Counted from the stretch's first letter, positions 41,852-52,530 are shown. The stretch: 64,000 nt of DNA from Aureibaculum sp. 2308TA14-22 (GCF_040538665.1 NZ_JBEWXT010000001.1:1452501-1516500), one strand, 5' to 3'. The notes: generated by a model from the letters alone, not told the origin. Numbers and translations are program-made.

Positions 41852-43249
41852 TTAAATTTTGAAATACCTCTTGGCATTATAATAACAGATATCTTGAATC
41901 ATTTTTCCGATAAACAGAATATCATTTGGCACTAAACCTTTTTTAATATCTTCGGCCATTAAATTACATAAAATTCTTCTGAAATACTCATGCCTTGGAA
42001 AAGATAAAAAACTACGGCTGTCCGTTAACATACCAACAAACCGACTTAAAAGACCCATGTTTGATAGTGTATTTAGTTGCTTTTCCATACCCTCTTTTTG
42101 ATCTAAAAACCACCATCCGGATCCATATTGCATTTTTCCCGGTATCCCGGCTTCACTATAATTGCCCATCATTGTCGCAAATACTTCATTTTGTGACGGA
42201 TTTAAATTATAAACAATGGTTTTACTCAAATACCCTTGAAAATCCAACCTATTGAATAATTTTGACATAGACTCTGCCTGACTAAAATCTCCAATGGAAT
42301 CGCAACCAACATCCGCTCCAACCTCTTTTAGTAAACGACTGTTATTATTGCGTAATGCCCCTAAGTGAAATTGTTGTACCCAACCTTTGCTATGGTACAT
42401 TTTGCACAATTTAAATAAAATACATGAAGCATACAGGTTTGCCTCATGCTTCGTAGTTGTGTCACCATTGATGCGTTTTTTTAATATACTATCCGCTTCT
42501 TTTTCGGTAAAATCATAGGCAAAAACTTGTGCCAGTCCATAATCTGATAAACGACAACCATTATCATTAAAATATTCTATCCTACTTTCAATTGCATCCA
42601 ATAAATTATCCAGATTGTCTATAGAAAACCCAACACCCCTTTCTAGTTTTTTTAGATAGTTATAAAAAGAATCATTTTCAATTAATAGCAATGCATCTGG
42701 TCTAAAAGTAGGCAATACTTTAGTAAAAATGTTCTTATTGGCAATGGTTTTATGATATTCTAAATTATCTAAAGGGTCATCAGTAGTACAAATGACTTCA
42801 ACATTCATCTCTTCCAACAACTTTGCCGGGGTTTTTTTAGCTAAAACAGCATTCGATTTCTCATAAATAGCTGTAGCTGTGCTCGGTTGCAAAATTTCAT
42901 CAATATCAAAGTACCTTTTCAGTTCCAGTTGTGTCCAATGGAACAAAGGGTTCCTCAATGTATGAGGTGCCGTTACTGCCCATTTGTCAAATTTATCTGC
43001 TTTTGAAGAATCTCCGGTAATGAATTTTTCTTCAATACCATTTGCTCTCATAGCACGCCATTTGTAATGATCGCCACTTAACCAAGCATCTGTAATATTC
43101 CCGATAGGTAAATCTTCGGCTATCTGTTTTGGTGACAGGTGGTTGTGATAGTCTATTATGGGCATGTCCTTTGCATAACCATGGTACAATGTTTCTGCCT
43201 CTTTTGAGTAGAGCAGGAAATTATCTTTTATGAAATGGGTTGTATTCAT
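41852..43249 (-). CDS. uxaC: Glucuronate/galacturonate isomerase
   Basis: This 465-residue protein converts D-glucuronate to fructuronate and D-galacturonate to tagaturonate. It matches UxaC over its length, starting with a family N terminus and IIDYHNHLSP with the metal-binding H-x-H, then WRAMRANGIEEKFITG, VICTTDDPLD, QFHLGALRNNN and MLTDSRSFLSFPRHEYFRR. It lies between the DUF4861 gene and kdgK in the operon. Confidence 0.93.
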   Translation of the reverse strand: MNTTHFIKDNFLLYSKEAETLYHGYAKDMPIIDYHNHLSPKQIAEDLPIGNITDAWLSGDHYKWRAMRANGIEEKFITGDSSKADKFDKWAVTAPHTLRNPLFHWTQLELKRYFDIDEILQPSTATAIYEKSNAVLAKKTPAKLLEEMNVEVICTTDDPLDNLEYHKTIANKNIFTKVLPTFRPDALLLIENDSFYNYLKKLERGVGFSIDNLDNLLDAIESRIEYFNDNGCRLSDYGLAQVFAYDFTEKEADSILKKRINGDTTTKHEANLYASCILFKLCKMYHSKGWVQQFHLGALRNNNSRLLKEVGADVGCDSIGDFSQAESMSKLFNRLDFQGYLSKTIVYNLNPSQNEVFATMMGNYSEAGIPGKMQYGSGWWFLDQKEGMEKQLNTLSNMGLLSRFVGMLTDSRSFLSFPRHEYFRRILCNLMAEDIKKGLVPNDILFIGKMIQDICYYNAKRYFKI

Positions 43250-43258
43250 TTATAAAGT

Positions 43259-44431
43259 CTAATTAAAAGTCACAACTAACGGATTATTAATTTTTAAAGC
43301 AAATGCTTCTAAATAGGTTTCCCAAGATTCCTGCGAAGTAAATTCTTTTGCTTTTTTCCATCCAAAACCGGAATAATATATAGCTTTTCCATTATTAACC
43401 TTAACCTTAGCAAATAAGTTACTCCAGTCTTTTTTAGGCGAATCAAATAATTCGCTCGATATCATGTTTTTATTAGGAACGATAATAGCTGTCCCAAGCT
43501 CTGAATCGTCATGAGGTTGCCAATACGAAACCCAACCTGACTCTTTATTCTGAGTTGACTTTCCATCTTTTTCATGTAATGTTAAACCTACATAAATAGC
43601 ATCTGTACCGGAGATATCAATTTCAAATTTTGATAGATTACTTCCATAATCCAAAGAAATGTGTTTGGTCTCAGAAATAGTGTTGCCATCAGCATCCCAA
43701 TCTGCATATTCTAAAACGAAACTGGTTCTAATAGGTCCAGTAGTAATTGTTTTCCAATTGGTAAAATTTCTTGAAATATAAAACGCAGTATCTATTTTCA
43801 CAGCAATTCCACCAACACCACGTGAAACACCTACATGAAAATTATCTAAACCTTCACCATTGTCCTTGTGGTAACTGCCATCAGTTTCGAGCTCTTTTTT
43901 ATACCATTTGTTAATTATAGGATAATCAACACGTTTTAACCATGCATCAATTCCACTGGAGAGTGTACCTCCCTTTACTTTATCTTCAACCATTTTTTGA
44001 GCCGTTGGACCAAAAGTTCTAAAGGCAACTTTGTTATTTTCCCAAGCATAATCATCAGTTCTTTCTGGAACAAATCTGGAATAGCAATACTCTATAATTT
44101 CAGGCTTTTCAGAGGCATCAACTGTAACCAATTCATAATGATTTGTTGAATTTGCTTCTATTTCTGGTTGAAATAATAGCACATCTGCTTTACCGTCTTG
44201 ATTATTATCGACAAATTGAGATATTAAAATTTCATTGGTTTTCAAATCCTTAACTGAAAAACCCTCAAAATTTTCATTAAGTTTTAAATCTGTTTTCTTG
44301 ATTTCAACTGTTTCAAATGAACGTGCTAAATCTAAAGTATTTTTAACCGTAACAACATGGGCATTCTCTTTCTTGCACCCTAATAGACTCAAAAAAACAA
44401 ATACCGTTGAAAATAAAATTACTTTTTTCAT
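43259..44431 (-). CDS. DUF4861 lipoprotein
   Basis: This 390-residue protein belongs to DUF4861. The signal ends in LSLLGC (Cys19), followed by KKENAH. Family stretches are LDLARSFETVEIKK, DDYAWENNKVAFRTFGP and DNFHVGVSRGVGGIAV. Such proteins are common in Bacteroidota loci for pectin or other uronate-containing glycans; I know of no firm activity. The operon position, 2 bp after kduD and 9 bp before uxaC, points to processing of uronate-containing oligosaccharides in the periplasm. It is the only probable glycan-handling enzyme in this operon. Confidence 0.85.
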   Translation of the reverse strand: MKKVILFSTVFVFLSLLGCKKENAHVVTVKNTLDLARSFETVEIKKTDLKLNENFEGFSVKDLKTNEILISQFVDNNQDGKADVLLFQPEIEANSTNHYELVTVDASEKPEIIEYCYSRFVPERTDDYAWENNKVAFRTFGPTAQKMVEDKVKGGTLSSGIDAWLKRVDYPIINKWYKKELETDGSYHKDNGEGLDNFHVGVSRGVGGIAVKIDTAFYISRNFTNWKTITTGPIRTSFVLEYADWDADGNTISETKHISLDYGSNLSKFEIDISGTDAIYVGLTLHEKDGKSTQNKESGWVSYWQPHDDSELGTAIIVPNKNMISSELFDSPKKDWSNLFAKVKVNNGKAIYYSGFGWKKAKEFTSQESWETYLEAFALKINNPLVVTFN

Positions 44432-44433
44432 AA

Positions 44434-45228
44434 TTACTTCTCGTTTGATGGTTTACCAATGGTTGCTAAAATTCCTCCATCAACATACACAACATGTCCG
44501 TTAACAAAATCACTTGCTTTTGATGATAAAAATATGGCTACACCTGCTAAATCCTTTGGATCTCCCCATTTAGCCGCTGGCGTTCTGTTGACTATAAAAT
44601 CATTAAACGGATGCCCTTCAACCCTAATAGGAGCAGTTTGCGATGTTGCAAAATACCCAGGGCCTATACCATTAACTTGAATGTTATGCTTCGCCCATTC
44701 TGTAGCCATATTTTGAGTTAACATTTTTAGACCACCTTTTGCAGCTGCATAAGCACCAACACTATTACGGCCTAACTCACTCATCATGGAGCAAATATTA
44801 ATCACTTTGCCGGCCTTACGTGCAATCATTCCAGGAACAACATGTTTTGATACGATAAATGGACTTACCAAATCTACATCAATAACTTGCTTAAAATCAT
44901 CAACTTCCATATCAATAAGCGGTGTACGTTTAATAATACCTGCATTATTGATTAAAATATCTATTTGACCAACTTGAACTTCTATTTTTGAGATAGCAGC
45001 AATCACTTCTTCCTCATTTGTTACATTAAATTTAAAACCAACGGCATTTATGCCTTCACTTTTGTATTCAGCAACCGCCTTATCAATCTTTTCTTGAGAA
45101 GAATTACCGTTTACAACAATAGTTGCTCCAGCTAGCCCTAAACCTCTTGCCATAGCCATTCCCAGACCATGAGTACTACCTGTTACTAAGGCGTTTTTTC
45201 CTTTTATATCGAATAATGACATACTCAT
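44434..45228 (-). CDS. kduD: 2-dehydro-3-deoxy-gluconate 5-dehydrogenase (KduD-type SDR)
   Basis: This 264-residue short-chain dehydrogenase has the nucleotide motif GSTHGLGMAMARGL, NNAGIIKR and the active-site YAAAKGG. The opening SLFDIKGKNALVTG is typical of KduD and gluconate 5-dehydrogenases. KduD reduces 2,5-diketo-3-deoxygluconate to KDG. It starts 3 bp after kduI, its usual partner, which decides the name. ATG at 45228 or 45222 could be the start. Confidence 0.88.
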   Translation of the reverse strand: MSMSLFDIKGKNALVTGSTHGLGMAMARGLGLAGATIVVNGNSSQEKIDKAVAEYKSEGINAVGFKFNVTNEEEVIAAISKIEVQVGQIDILINNAGIIKRTPLIDMEVDDFKQVIDVDLVSPFIVSKHVVPGMIARKAGKVINICSMMSELGRNSVGAYAAAKGGLKMLTQNMATEWAKHNIQVNGIGPGYFATSQTAPIRVEGHPFNDFIVNRTPAAKWGDPKDLAGVAIFLSSKASDFVNGHVVYVDGGILATIGKPSNEK

Positions 45229-45231
45229 AGC

Positions 45232-46074
45232 TTATCTTAATTCGTTTATTTTAGCAACGTCCATGTCACCATAATCTAAATTCTCACCTGCCATTCCCCA
45301 AATAAAAGAATAACTTGCTGTTCCTGAACCTGAATGAATTGACCATGGTGGAGAAATAACAGCTTGATTATTTTGCATCCAGATATGGCGAGTTTCTTGA
45401 GGTTGCCCCATAAAATGACATACTGCTTGATCTTCTGGTACTTCAAAATAGAAATAAACTTCCATTCTACGATCGTGAACATGAGCTGGCATCGTGTTCC
45501 AACTACTACCGGATTTTAAAGTAGTCATCCCCATTTGTAATTGACATACATCAACAACGCTATTTACAATATACTTTCTTAACGTTCTAGCATTTGCTGT
45601 TTCTGGAGATCCTAACTCTATAACTTCAACATCATCTGTTCCTATTTTTTTAGTGGGATATGCTTTGTGTGCAGGCGTAGAGTTTAAATAAAACTTAGCT
45701 GGATTTTTTTCAGATGCACTTGAAAAAACTACTTTTTTATTTCCTTGACCAACATACATTGCTTCTCTATGATTTAAAACATAATCTTCACCATCAACAG
45801 ATACAGTACCAGTTTCTCCTATATTTATTATACCTAGTTCTCTTCTTTCTAAAAAATAAGGTGCTTTCAAAGGATCTATAGTTTCTAATTCAACTGATTT
45901 AGCAAGTGGCATAACTCCACCTGTAATAAACCTGTCATAATGTGAATAGACGAGATTGATTTTATCGGCTTCAAATAAATTTTCAATTAAAAACTCTTCT
46001 CTTAATTGATTTGTATCATATTGTTTTACTCCTTTCGGACTTGATGCGTAACGTGTTTCATAATTTGTACTCAT
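45232..46074 (-). CDS. kduI: 5-keto-4-deoxyuronate isomerase (KduI)
   Basis: This 280-residue cupin-type enzyme isomerises the open form of unsaturated uronate to 2,5-diketo-3-deoxygluconate. It begins with NYETRYASSPKGVKQYDTNQ, the family N terminus. The zinc site is in PAHVHDRRMEVYFYFE. Its presence shows that the cell handles products of polysaccharide lyases or unsaturated glucuronyl hydrolases. It lies 20 bp after uxuA and 3 bp before kduD. Confidence 0.95.
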   Translation of the reverse strand: MSTNYETRYASSPKGVKQYDTNQLREEFLIENLFEADKINLVYSHYDRFITGGVMPLAKSVELETIDPLKAPYFLERRELGIINIGETGTVSVDGEDYVLNHREAMYVGQGNKKVVFSSASEKNPAKFYLNSTPAHKAYPTKKIGTDDVEVIELGSPETANARTLRKYIVNSVVDVCQLQMGMTTLKSGSSWNTMPAHVHDRRMEVYFYFEVPEDQAVCHFMGQPQETRHIWMQNNQAVISPPWSIHSGSGTASYSFIWGMAGENLDYGDMDVAKINELR

Positions 46075-46094
46075 GATTAACTAATGCTTTTAAT

Positions 46095-47270
46095 TTATAT
46101 ATTTTGCTTTAAACCGTATTCTAAACCACGTAATTCTGCTAAACCACGTAATCTTCCAATTCCTGAATAACCAGGATTTGTTTTCTTATTTAAATCATCC
46201 AACATCTGGTGCCCATGATCTGGCCTTACTGGAATCTTGGAATCTTTATATCCTTTTGCTATACGTCCTTTTTCTTCTTCAAGAATGGCTTTTACAACAT
46301 TATACATGTCTACATCGCCATCTAAATGATTGGCTTCATAGAAATTACCATGCTCATCGCGTTTTGTACTTCTTAAATGAAGGAAATGTGCTCTATCAGC
46401 AAAACGCTTAAAAATTTGAACTAAGTTATTATCATCTCTAACGCCTAAAGATCCTGTACAAAATGTAATACCATTAGCTCTTTCAGGAACATTATCGAAT
46501 AAATAAGCATAATCAGCCTCGGTACTTACCACTCTAGGCAAGCCTAATATTGGGTAAGGTGGGTCGTCTGGGTGAATACACATTAACACATCGTTTTGAG
46601 ATGCTACAGGTATAATTTCTTTTAAGAAAGACACTAAGTTTTCTCGTAATACTGATGCATCAATATGCTTGTAAGTATCTAAAATAGTTTGAAATTGCTC
46701 TAAAGTATAACCTTCTTCTGCTCCAGGTAATCCTGCAATAATATTATTAACAAGTTGTTGTTTTTGCGATTCATCAAGACCTTCAAAATAAACTTTGGCA
46801 GCTGCTTTTTGAGTATCATTATAACTATCTTCAGCTCCCGGGCGTTTTAATAAAAACAACTCGAAAGCAGCAAAAGCAATTACATCAAAACGCAAAGCTC
46901 TAGAACCATCTTCTACCTCAAAATTTAAATCGGTACGTGTCCAATCCAATACTGGCATGAAATTATAACATACTATGTTTACCCCACATTTAGCTAAATT
47001 GACTATACTTTTCTTGTAATGCTCAATATAAGTTTTAAATTCACCCGAACGTGTTTTTATATTTTCATGTACTGGAATACTTTCTACAACACTCCAAGTT
47101 AACCCAGACCGTTCGATGGTATCCTTCCGTTTCTTTATTTCTGCAATAGTCCAAATTTCACCATTAGGGATATGGTGCAATGCTGACACCACCCCTGTTG
47201 CACCCGCTTGTTTTATATCTGATAAAGATACGGGATCATTTGGCCCGTACCATCTCCATGTTTGTTCCAT
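46095..47270 (-). CDS. uxuA: Mannonate dehydratase
   Basis: This 391-residue enzyme dehydrates D-mannonate to [23 protein letters not shown] is the family start, followed by [34 protein letters not shown] and [16 protein letters not shown]. The C-terminal RPDHGHQM is also conserved. It completes the glucuronate route after UxaC and a mannonate-forming reductase. It follows the Gfo/Idh gene by 8 bp. Confidence 0.95.
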   Translation of the reverse strand: MEQTWRWYGPNDPVSLSDIKQAGATGVVSALHHIPNGEIWTIAEIKKRKDTIERSGLTWSVVESIPVHENIKTRSGEFKTYIEHYKKSIVNLAKCGVNIVCYNFMPVLDWTRTDLNFEVEDGSRALRFDVIAFAAFELFLLKRPGAEDSYNDTQKAAAKVYFEGLDESQKQQLVNNIIAGLPGAEEGYTLEQFQTILDTYKHIDASVLRENLVSFLKEIIPVASQNDVLMCIHPDDPPYPILGLPRVVSTEADYAYLFDNVPERANGITFCTGSLGVRDDNNLVQIFKRFADRAHFLHLRSTKRDEHGNFYEANHLDGDVDMYNVVKAILEEEKGRIAKGYKDSKIPVRPDHGHQMLDDLNKKTNPGYSGIGRLRGLAELRGLEYGLKQNI

Positions 47271-47278
47271 TTATTGTA

Positions 47279-48247
47279 TTATACTTTTGTAAATTCTTCC
47301 ATTATATTAATTACCAATTCACCATCTTCTACAGGGCAAGGATTGTCTCTTTTTCCTAAAAAATAATTAACCGTTTCTTGTATCATTGGTTCTTGAATGT
47401 TTATTGGGTTTTTAAATTCCAAATTTCTAGATTCTTTTTTAGTATTTAGTTTTAGTTTTTCTTTGTAAAACGAAAACTCAATAGTACCATGTTCTCCATA
47501 AATCGTACAGCGGTCTTCTTTTAAATGTTCTGGAATAGCAAAAGACCAAATACCTCTGAACTGAACACCATTTTTAAAATCGATAATACCGTTTACAGTA
47601 TCAGCTACCACATTTATTTTTGATTGATTTACAGCAATTCCTTTTGCTGCATTATACTTACCAAAAAAATGATACATCAAATCTATTTGATGCGGAGCAA
47701 TATCATGAAAATAACCACCTCCTGATACTTTTTCATCAAGCCGCCATGTAACTTTAGAAGTAAAGTCGAAAGGTTGTAAAAACTTTAAATCTACAAATTT
47801 TATGGCTCCAATCCTATTTTCTTCAACCAGGTCTTTAACTTTTAAATACATAGATAAAAACCTTCTATAATGAGCTATTACTAACTTTTGACTACTCTCC
47901 TGTACTGCATTCTTAAGTTCTGAAGCTTCTTTATTCGAAATCACCATAGGTTTTTCCAAATATACATCTTTCCCTGATTTCAGTGCTTTTAAAGCATAAT
48001 CAAAATGAGTGGATGGAGGAGTAGCTATGTAAACCGCATTTATGTCGGGATTTTCTAAAAGGTTATCAACATTATCATACCAGAATGGAACATTATGCCT
48101 TTTAGCAAAATCTTCCGCTAAGTCTGCATTTCTTCGCATCACTGCCAATAATTCAGAATTATCACACTTTTGAAACGCAGGACCGCTTTTTACTTCAGCG
48201 ACATCACCACATCCAATAATTCCCCAAACTATTGCATCATTTGCCAC
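47279..48247 (-). CDS. Gfo/Idh/MocA-family oxidoreductase
   Basis: This 322-residue NAD(P)-dependent oxidoreductase has the Rossmann motif GIIGCGDVAEVKSGPAF, the conserved EKPM and the SGGGYFHDIAPHQIDLMYHF helix with the usual D-x-x-x-H. Its substrate is not known. It sits between the mannonate reductase-like SDR (17 bp upstream) and uxuA (8 bp downstream), so it probably oxidises or reduces a sugar or uronate derivative of the same pathway. Confidence 0.88.
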   Translation of the reverse strand: MANDAIVWGIIGCGDVAEVKSGPAFQKCDNSELLAVMRRNADLAEDFAKRHNVPFWYDNVDNLLENPDINAVYIATPPSTHFDYALKALKSGKDVYLEKPMVISNKEASELKNAVQESSQKLVIAHYRRFLSMYLKVKDLVEENRIGAIKFVDLKFLQPFDFTSKVTWRLDEKVSGGGYFHDIAPHQIDLMYHFFGKYNAAKGIAVNQSKINVVADTVNGIIDFKNGVQFRGIWSFAIPEHLKEDRCTIYGEHGTIEFSFYKEKLKLNTKKESRNLEFKNPINIQEPMIQETVNYFLGKRDNPCPVEDGELVINIMEEFTKV

Positions 48248-48264
48248 TTAACATTTTTTATTGA

Positions 48265-49092
48265 TTAAACACCACTATAAGCACTAAAACCACCATCAAT
48301 TGGTATAACCACTCCCGTTACAAACGAAGCACCTTCACCACATAACCAAAGGGTTGTTCCTACTAAATGTTCTGGTTCACCAAATTTGCCCATTGGTGTC
48401 TGTTCTATAATTTGATTTCCACGCGGTGTTAAACTCCCATCACTATTGGTTAATAATGCTCTATTTTGTTCGGTTAAGAAAAATCCGGGAGCTAAAGCGT
48501 TTACACGTATATTAACTTTTGAAAAATGAACTGCCAACCATTGCGTAAAGTTAGAAACTGCTGCTTTGGCACCACTATAAGCTGGAATTTTAGTAAGCGG
48601 CGTAAAAGCATTCATTGAAGACACATTTAAAATGCTACAACCATCTCGACCAACCATGTCCTCAGCAAAAATTTGTGTAGGCAATAGGGTTCCAATAAAA
48701 TTCAAATTAAATACGAATTGAATTCCTGTAGGGTCTAAATCAAAAAATGTCTTGTAACCTTCTGTTTTATTGAGCAAATCTTCAGCTTGTAAAAACGGGT
48801 TACTGGTTGTTCCTAAAGGATGATTACCTCCTGCTCCATTTATTAGAATATCGCATTTGCCGAGAGCTTTATTGACCTCTTCTTTTGCTAAGATTAGTGA
48901 GTCCTTTTCCAAAACATTTGCTTCAACTCCAATGGCTTTACCCCCATCAACATTAATTTCATCAGCCACTTCACTCGCCGCTTCTTTTCTTAAATCCAAT
49001 ACTGCTATTTTATGACCCTCTTTGGCTAGAGCCTTGGCTAAAGTACTACACAAAACACCTCCTGCACCTGTTAAAACCACTACTTTACTCAT
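48265..49092 (-). CDS. SDR oxidoreductase, probable fructuronate reductase
   Basis: This short-chain dehydrogenase of about 275 residues has TGAGGVLCSTLAKALA, INGAGGNHPLGTT and the active site YSGAKAAVSNF. SDRs of this type replace the classical UxuB mannonate dehydrogenase in many Bacteroidota uronate operons; there is no UxuB in this cluster, and a reductase is needed between UxaC and UxuA. The start is the ATG ending at 49092; an upstream ATG at 49107 adds five residues. A TAnnTTTG box about 40 bp upstream suggests a transcription start here. Confidence 0.8.
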   Translation of the reverse strand: MSKVVVLTGAGGVLCSTLAKALAKEGHKIAVLDLRKEAASEVADEINVDGGKAIGVEANVLEKDSLILAKEEVNKALGKCDILINGAGGNHPLGTTSNPFLQAEDLLNKTEGYKTFFDLDPTGIQFVFNLNFIGTLLPTQIFAEDMVGRDGCSILNVSSMNAFTPLTKIPAYSGAKAAVSNFTQWLAVHFSKVNIRVNALAPGFFLTEQNRALLTNSDGSLTPRGNQIIEQTPMGKFGEPEHLVGTTLWLCGEGASFVTGVVIPIDGGFSAYSGV

Positions 49093-49107
49093 ATTTGACC
49101 TATTCAT

Positions 49108-49458
49108 TTGATAAGGATTTTCTTTTCACTACAAAAATACAAAATCAATGAATCATTAGCTTCCTGTACTGTCATGGTTTTATGGTTATGTATAATTCAG
49201 TAGATTCCTCTAAATTTAATTCCAATATTATTCCTAGCAAAGAGCATCGTGAAAAATCTTGAATACTCTTCTAGAGTTTATAAGGATTAATAAATTTTTC
49301 TTTGATGATTATCATTGGATGGAATTTTCGAACCATATAAACTGTGGATGGAAGTCCACTTTTCATTAGAAAGCCAAAGCATAGATTTTTTGTATGGATT
49401 CTCGGTAAAGCCTTCTATAGAATTACAACCCGTTTCTTTATTGAAGCCAAAGAATCCT
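49108..49458 (-). pseudogene. Possible degraded tail of a gene plus promoter region
   Basis: After the stop of the short ORF at 49459 a second minus-strand frame remains open from about 49499 to 49313. It encodes a protein-like sequence without a start codon (GFFGFNKETGCNSIEGFTEN, then KKSMLWLSNEKWTSIHSLYG). Joined to the preceding ORF by one frameshift it would make a protein of about 120 residues. No family was recognised. From 49310 to 49108 no coding signal is seen. Confidence 0.3.
49132..49139 (-). promoter_or_regulatory. -7 box upstream of the SDR gene
   Basis: Read on the minus strand this is TATTTTTG, a TAnnTTTG match, giving a leader of about 34 nt. No -33 TTTG at the usual spacing was found. 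Confidence 0.4.
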
Positions 49459-49647
49459 TCATTCAAAAATCGATTTTACCTCATCATGAATTTTTAAAAA
49501 ATTTGCATCCAAATCATCATTGCTAATTTCTTTAACTTCAGGTAAACTTTTCGTGATTTTGGGAGTTTTAAATTGTACCCTTTTATCTTTACCATCAACA
49601 AATACAACGAACTCCCCTTGTTTTATTCCATAATGGGCATCCACCAT
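49459..49647 (-). CDS. Short ORF after xylA, perhaps truncated
   Basis: This 62-residue ORF starts 13 bp after the xylA stop, so it is well placed to be translated. It begins MVDAHYGIKQGEFVVFVDGK and ends SNDDLDANFLKIHDEVKSIF, a charged soluble sequence. It is not recognised. Because the adjoining DNA has an open shifted frame, it may be the 5' part of a broken gene. Confidence 0.45.
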   Translation of the reverse strand: MVDAHYGIKQGEFVVFVDGKDKRVQFKTPKITKSLPEVKEISNDDLDANFLKIHDEVKSIFE

Positions 49648-49660
49648 TGTAACTTGAAGA

Positions 49661-50986
49661 TTAAATGTATTGATTAATTATATTTTCAAACAGTTCTTGT
49701 TTACCACTTTTTAAAGTTAGTTCACCATTCTCTTGGGCAATTTTGTACAAGTCTTGAAGATTTAATTTACCTTGTTCAAAGTCTTTTCCTTTGCCCGTAT
49801 CAAAAGAACTATACCTTTCTTTTCTCATTTTTTCATAAGGTGAAGAAGAGATAATCTTATCGGCTATTAGCAAAGCCCTAGCAAACGTATCCGCTCCACC
49901 AATATGAGCGTGGAACACATCTTCTAAATCCGTTGAATTTCTTCTAATTTTTGCATCAAAATTGATTCCACCACCTTGCAGGCCTCCTGCTTTTAAAAAC
50001 ACTAACATGGCTTCTGTGGTTTCTTGAATATTATTGGGAAACTGATCCGTATCCCATCCATTTTGGTAATCACCTCTATTGGCATCCATGCTACCTAACA
50101 TTCCTGCTTTTGCGGCCACTTCTATTTCATGCTGAAACGTATGTTGAGCCAACGTAGCATGGTTTACTTCTATATTAATTTTAAAATCGTTGTCCAGTCC
50201 ATATTCTTTTAAAAACCCAATTGCCGTTGCAGTATCAAAATCGTACTGATGTTTCATAGGTTCCATGGGTTTTGGTTCTATAAAGAAGTTTCCCTTAAAA
50301 CCATTGCTTCTAGCATAATCTCTCGCTATGGTTAAAAATTGACCCATATGATCTAATTCACGCCCCATATCTGTATTTAACAAAGACATATACCCTTCTC
50401 TACCTCCCCAAAAAACATAATTTTCACCATCCAATTTGATAGTGGCATCTAATGCCAATTTTATCTGACCTCCTGCCCTTGCCAATACGTTAAATTCGGG
50501 ATTAGTAGCCGCACCGTTCATATATCTTGGGTTTGAAAAACAATTTGCAGTACCCCAAAGTAGCTTAACACCAGATTCTCTCTGTTTGGTTTTTATATAA
50601 TCGGTAATCTGCTCCAAACGTTTTTCAGATTCAACAAAAGTAGATGCCTCTTGAACCAAATCATAATCATGAAAACAGAAATAATCAAATCCCATTTTTG
50701 TAATAAATTCAAATGCGGCGTCAGCTTTATCTTTGGCAGCCTGTATGGGGTCAGGTGATTTATCCCATTCAAAACTTTGAGTCCCTGGTCCAAAAGGATC
50801 CGAGCCCTGACCGCAGAATGTATGCCAGTAGGCTATCGCAAATTTAAAATGCTCACGCATGGTTTTGCCAGCTACAATCTGTTCAGGATTATAATATTTA
50901 AAAGCCAAAGGATTATCGGATTCCTTACCTTCAAACTTTATCTCACCAATACCTTCGTAGTATTCTTTATTACCGATTAATACCAT
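49661..50986 (-). CDS. xylA: Xylose isomerase
   Basis: This 441-residue enzyme converts D-xylose to D-xylulose. Catalytic and metal motifs are [10 protein letters not shown] (His), [18 protein letters not shown] (Glu, Lys), [18 protein letters not shown] and [20 protein letters not shown]. Length and sequence fit class II xylose isomerases. It follows xylB by 19 bp. It is placed at the head of the island operon. Confidence 0.96.
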   Translation of the reverse strand: MVLIGNKEYYEGIGEIKFEGKESDNPLAFKYYNPEQIVAGKTMREHFKFAIAYWHTFCGQGSDPFGPGTQSFEWDKSPDPIQAAKDKADAAFEFITKMGFDYFCFHDYDLVQEASTFVESEKRLEQITDYIKTKQRESGVKLLWGTANCFSNPRYMNGAATNPEFNVLARAGGQIKLALDATIKLDGENYVFWGGREGYMSLLNTDMGRELDHMGQFLTIARDYARSNGFKGNFFIEPKPMEPMKHQYDFDTATAIGFLKEYGLDNDFKINIEVNHATLAQHTFQHEIEVAAKAGMLGSMDANRGDYQNGWDTDQFPNNIQETTEAMLVFLKAGGLQGGGINFDAKIRRNSTDLEDVFHAHIGGADTFARALLIADKIISSSPYEKMRKERYSSFDTGKGKDFEQGKLNLQDLYKIAQENGELTLKSGKQELFENIINQYI

Positions 50987-51005
50987 AATTGTATTTTTAT
51001 AAAAT

Positions 51006-52490
51006 TTATTTATTCAAAATTAATTCCAGTTCTTTTTTCCAATTGTTGTAAGCTATTTGATATGCTTCTTTGTCTTCAAAAGGCATAATGGTTTTTACAT
51101 GGTCATTATCTATAATAATTCTTCCAAATTTATGATAATCACCTTTATGTAATCCTGCTGCTCTAGCAGCACCAATTGCACCAGTAGTATTATATATTTC
51201 AATATCTTGGTCAATTAATGTTGCTACGGTATTTGCAAAAATTTCAGAGCGGAATAAGTTGTCATTACCAACTCGCATTACGCTTATTTCTATCCCATCT
51301 GATTTTAGTATTTCCATACCATAAACAAATGAAAAAGCAATACCTTCAAGAGCCGCTCTACAAAGATGCCCTTTATCGTGGTTGTTTAAATTTACGTTTA
51401 ACAACCTTGTCCCCAGGTTTTTATTATTCAGCATTCTTTCTGCTCCATTACCAAAAGGCAAGATAAAAACACCATCTGAACCAACAGTAACTTCTGAAGC
51501 TATTTTATTCATTTCCTCATAAGAATTTACATCTAAATTATTTAGTAACCATCTGTATTGAATCCCTGCTCCGTTGATACATAGTAATTTACCAATCTTC
51601 GGATCTGTTCCCTTAGTATAATTTACGTGAGCAAAATTGTTTACTCTTGAACTTTCCTTTACTGATAAACTATTTGTAACGGCGTATACTACTCCAGAAG
51701 TACCTCCTGTAGCAGCAACTTCTCCAGGATTAAAAACATTCAATGATAAAGCATTATTCGGTTGATCTCCAGCTCTATAATAGATTGGAGTCCCTGCTGC
51801 CAAACCGCTTTCTTTTGCTCCTTTTTCATCAAGAATAGATTGTAATCCGAAAGTATTAACTATGGTTGGTATTTTATCTTTCTCAATACCGTAGGTATCC
51901 AATAAAAAATCGGCCACTTTATCATTTCTAAAGTCCCAAAAAACTCCTTCAGATAAACCTGAAATCGTTGTGTTTATTTTGTTCGAAAATCTATAGGCAA
52001 TGTAATCTCCAGGCAACATAAATTTATCAACTTTGTTGTAAAGTTCAGGTTCGTTGTCTTTTACCCATTTAAGTTTTGAAGCTGTAAAATTAGCTGGTGA
52101 ATTTAATAAATGAGAAGTGCATTTTACTTCCCCAATTTCCGTAAAAGCTGTATTACCTATTTCAACAGCTCTACTATCGCACCAAATGATTGATTTTCTT
52201 AGTAGCTCACCATTAGCATCAACTAAAACGAGTCCGTGCATTTGATAGGAAATACCTATCCCCTTTATTTGAGTTTCGGAAATATTATAGTTCTTTTTAA
52301 GTTCTTTTATAGCATTGCAGACATGCTTCCACCAAATATCAGGGTCTTGCTCTGCCCAACCATTTTCTACGGCCAAAATATCCATTTCGGTCTCTGGTTC
52401 TTGAACAACACCCAGACTTTTACCTGTTTCTATTTCTACCAATGCAGCCTTTATGGATGAACTGCCAATATCTAATCCTAAATAATACAA
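51006..52490 (-). CDS. xylB: Xylulokinase
   Basis: This 494-residue FGGY-family kinase phosphorylates D-xylulose. [20 protein letters not shown] is the N-terminal phosphate-binding region, [13 protein letters not shown] and [10 protein letters not shown] follow, and [10 protein letters not shown] is the second phosphate motif. The pairing with xylA fixes the substrate. It is the first gene of the minus-strand operon; CAAATATA at 52523-52530 (TATATTTG on this strand) is a good -7 box about 35 bp upstream. Confidence 0.93.
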   Translation of the reverse strand: MYYLGLDIGSSSIKAALVEIETGKSLGVVQEPETEMDILAVENGWAEQDPDIWWKHVCNAIKELKKNYNISETQIKGIGISYQMHGLVLVDANGELLRKSIIWCDSRAVEIGNTAFTEIGEVKCTSHLLNSPANFTASKLKWVKDNEPELYNKVDKFMLPGDYIAYRFSNKINTTISGLSEGVFWDFRNDKVADFLLDTYGIEKDKIPTIVNTFGLQSILDEKGAKESGLAAGTPIYYRAGDQPNNALSLNVFNPGEVAATGGTSGVVYAVTNSLSVKESSRVNNFAHVNYTKGTDPKIGKLLCINGAGIQYRWLLNNLDVNSYEEMNKIASEVTVGSDGVFILPFGNGAERMLNNKNLGTRLLNVNLNNHDKGHLCRAALEGIAFSFVYGMEILKSDGIEISVMRVGNDNLFRSEIFANTVATLIDQDIEIYNTTGAIGAARAAGLHKGDYHKFGRIIIDNDHVKTIMPFEDKEAYQIAYNNWKKELELILNK

Positions 52491-52522
52491 GTTATTTTTT
52501 TTAAATTTATTATTATCTCTTT

Positions 52523-52530
52523 CAAATATA
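52523..52530 (-). promoter_or_regulatory. -7 box of the xylB-led operon
   Basis: TATATTTG on the minus strand matches TAnnTTTG and would start transcription about 27 nt upstream of the xylB ATG. The -33 box is unclear. Confidence 0.45.
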
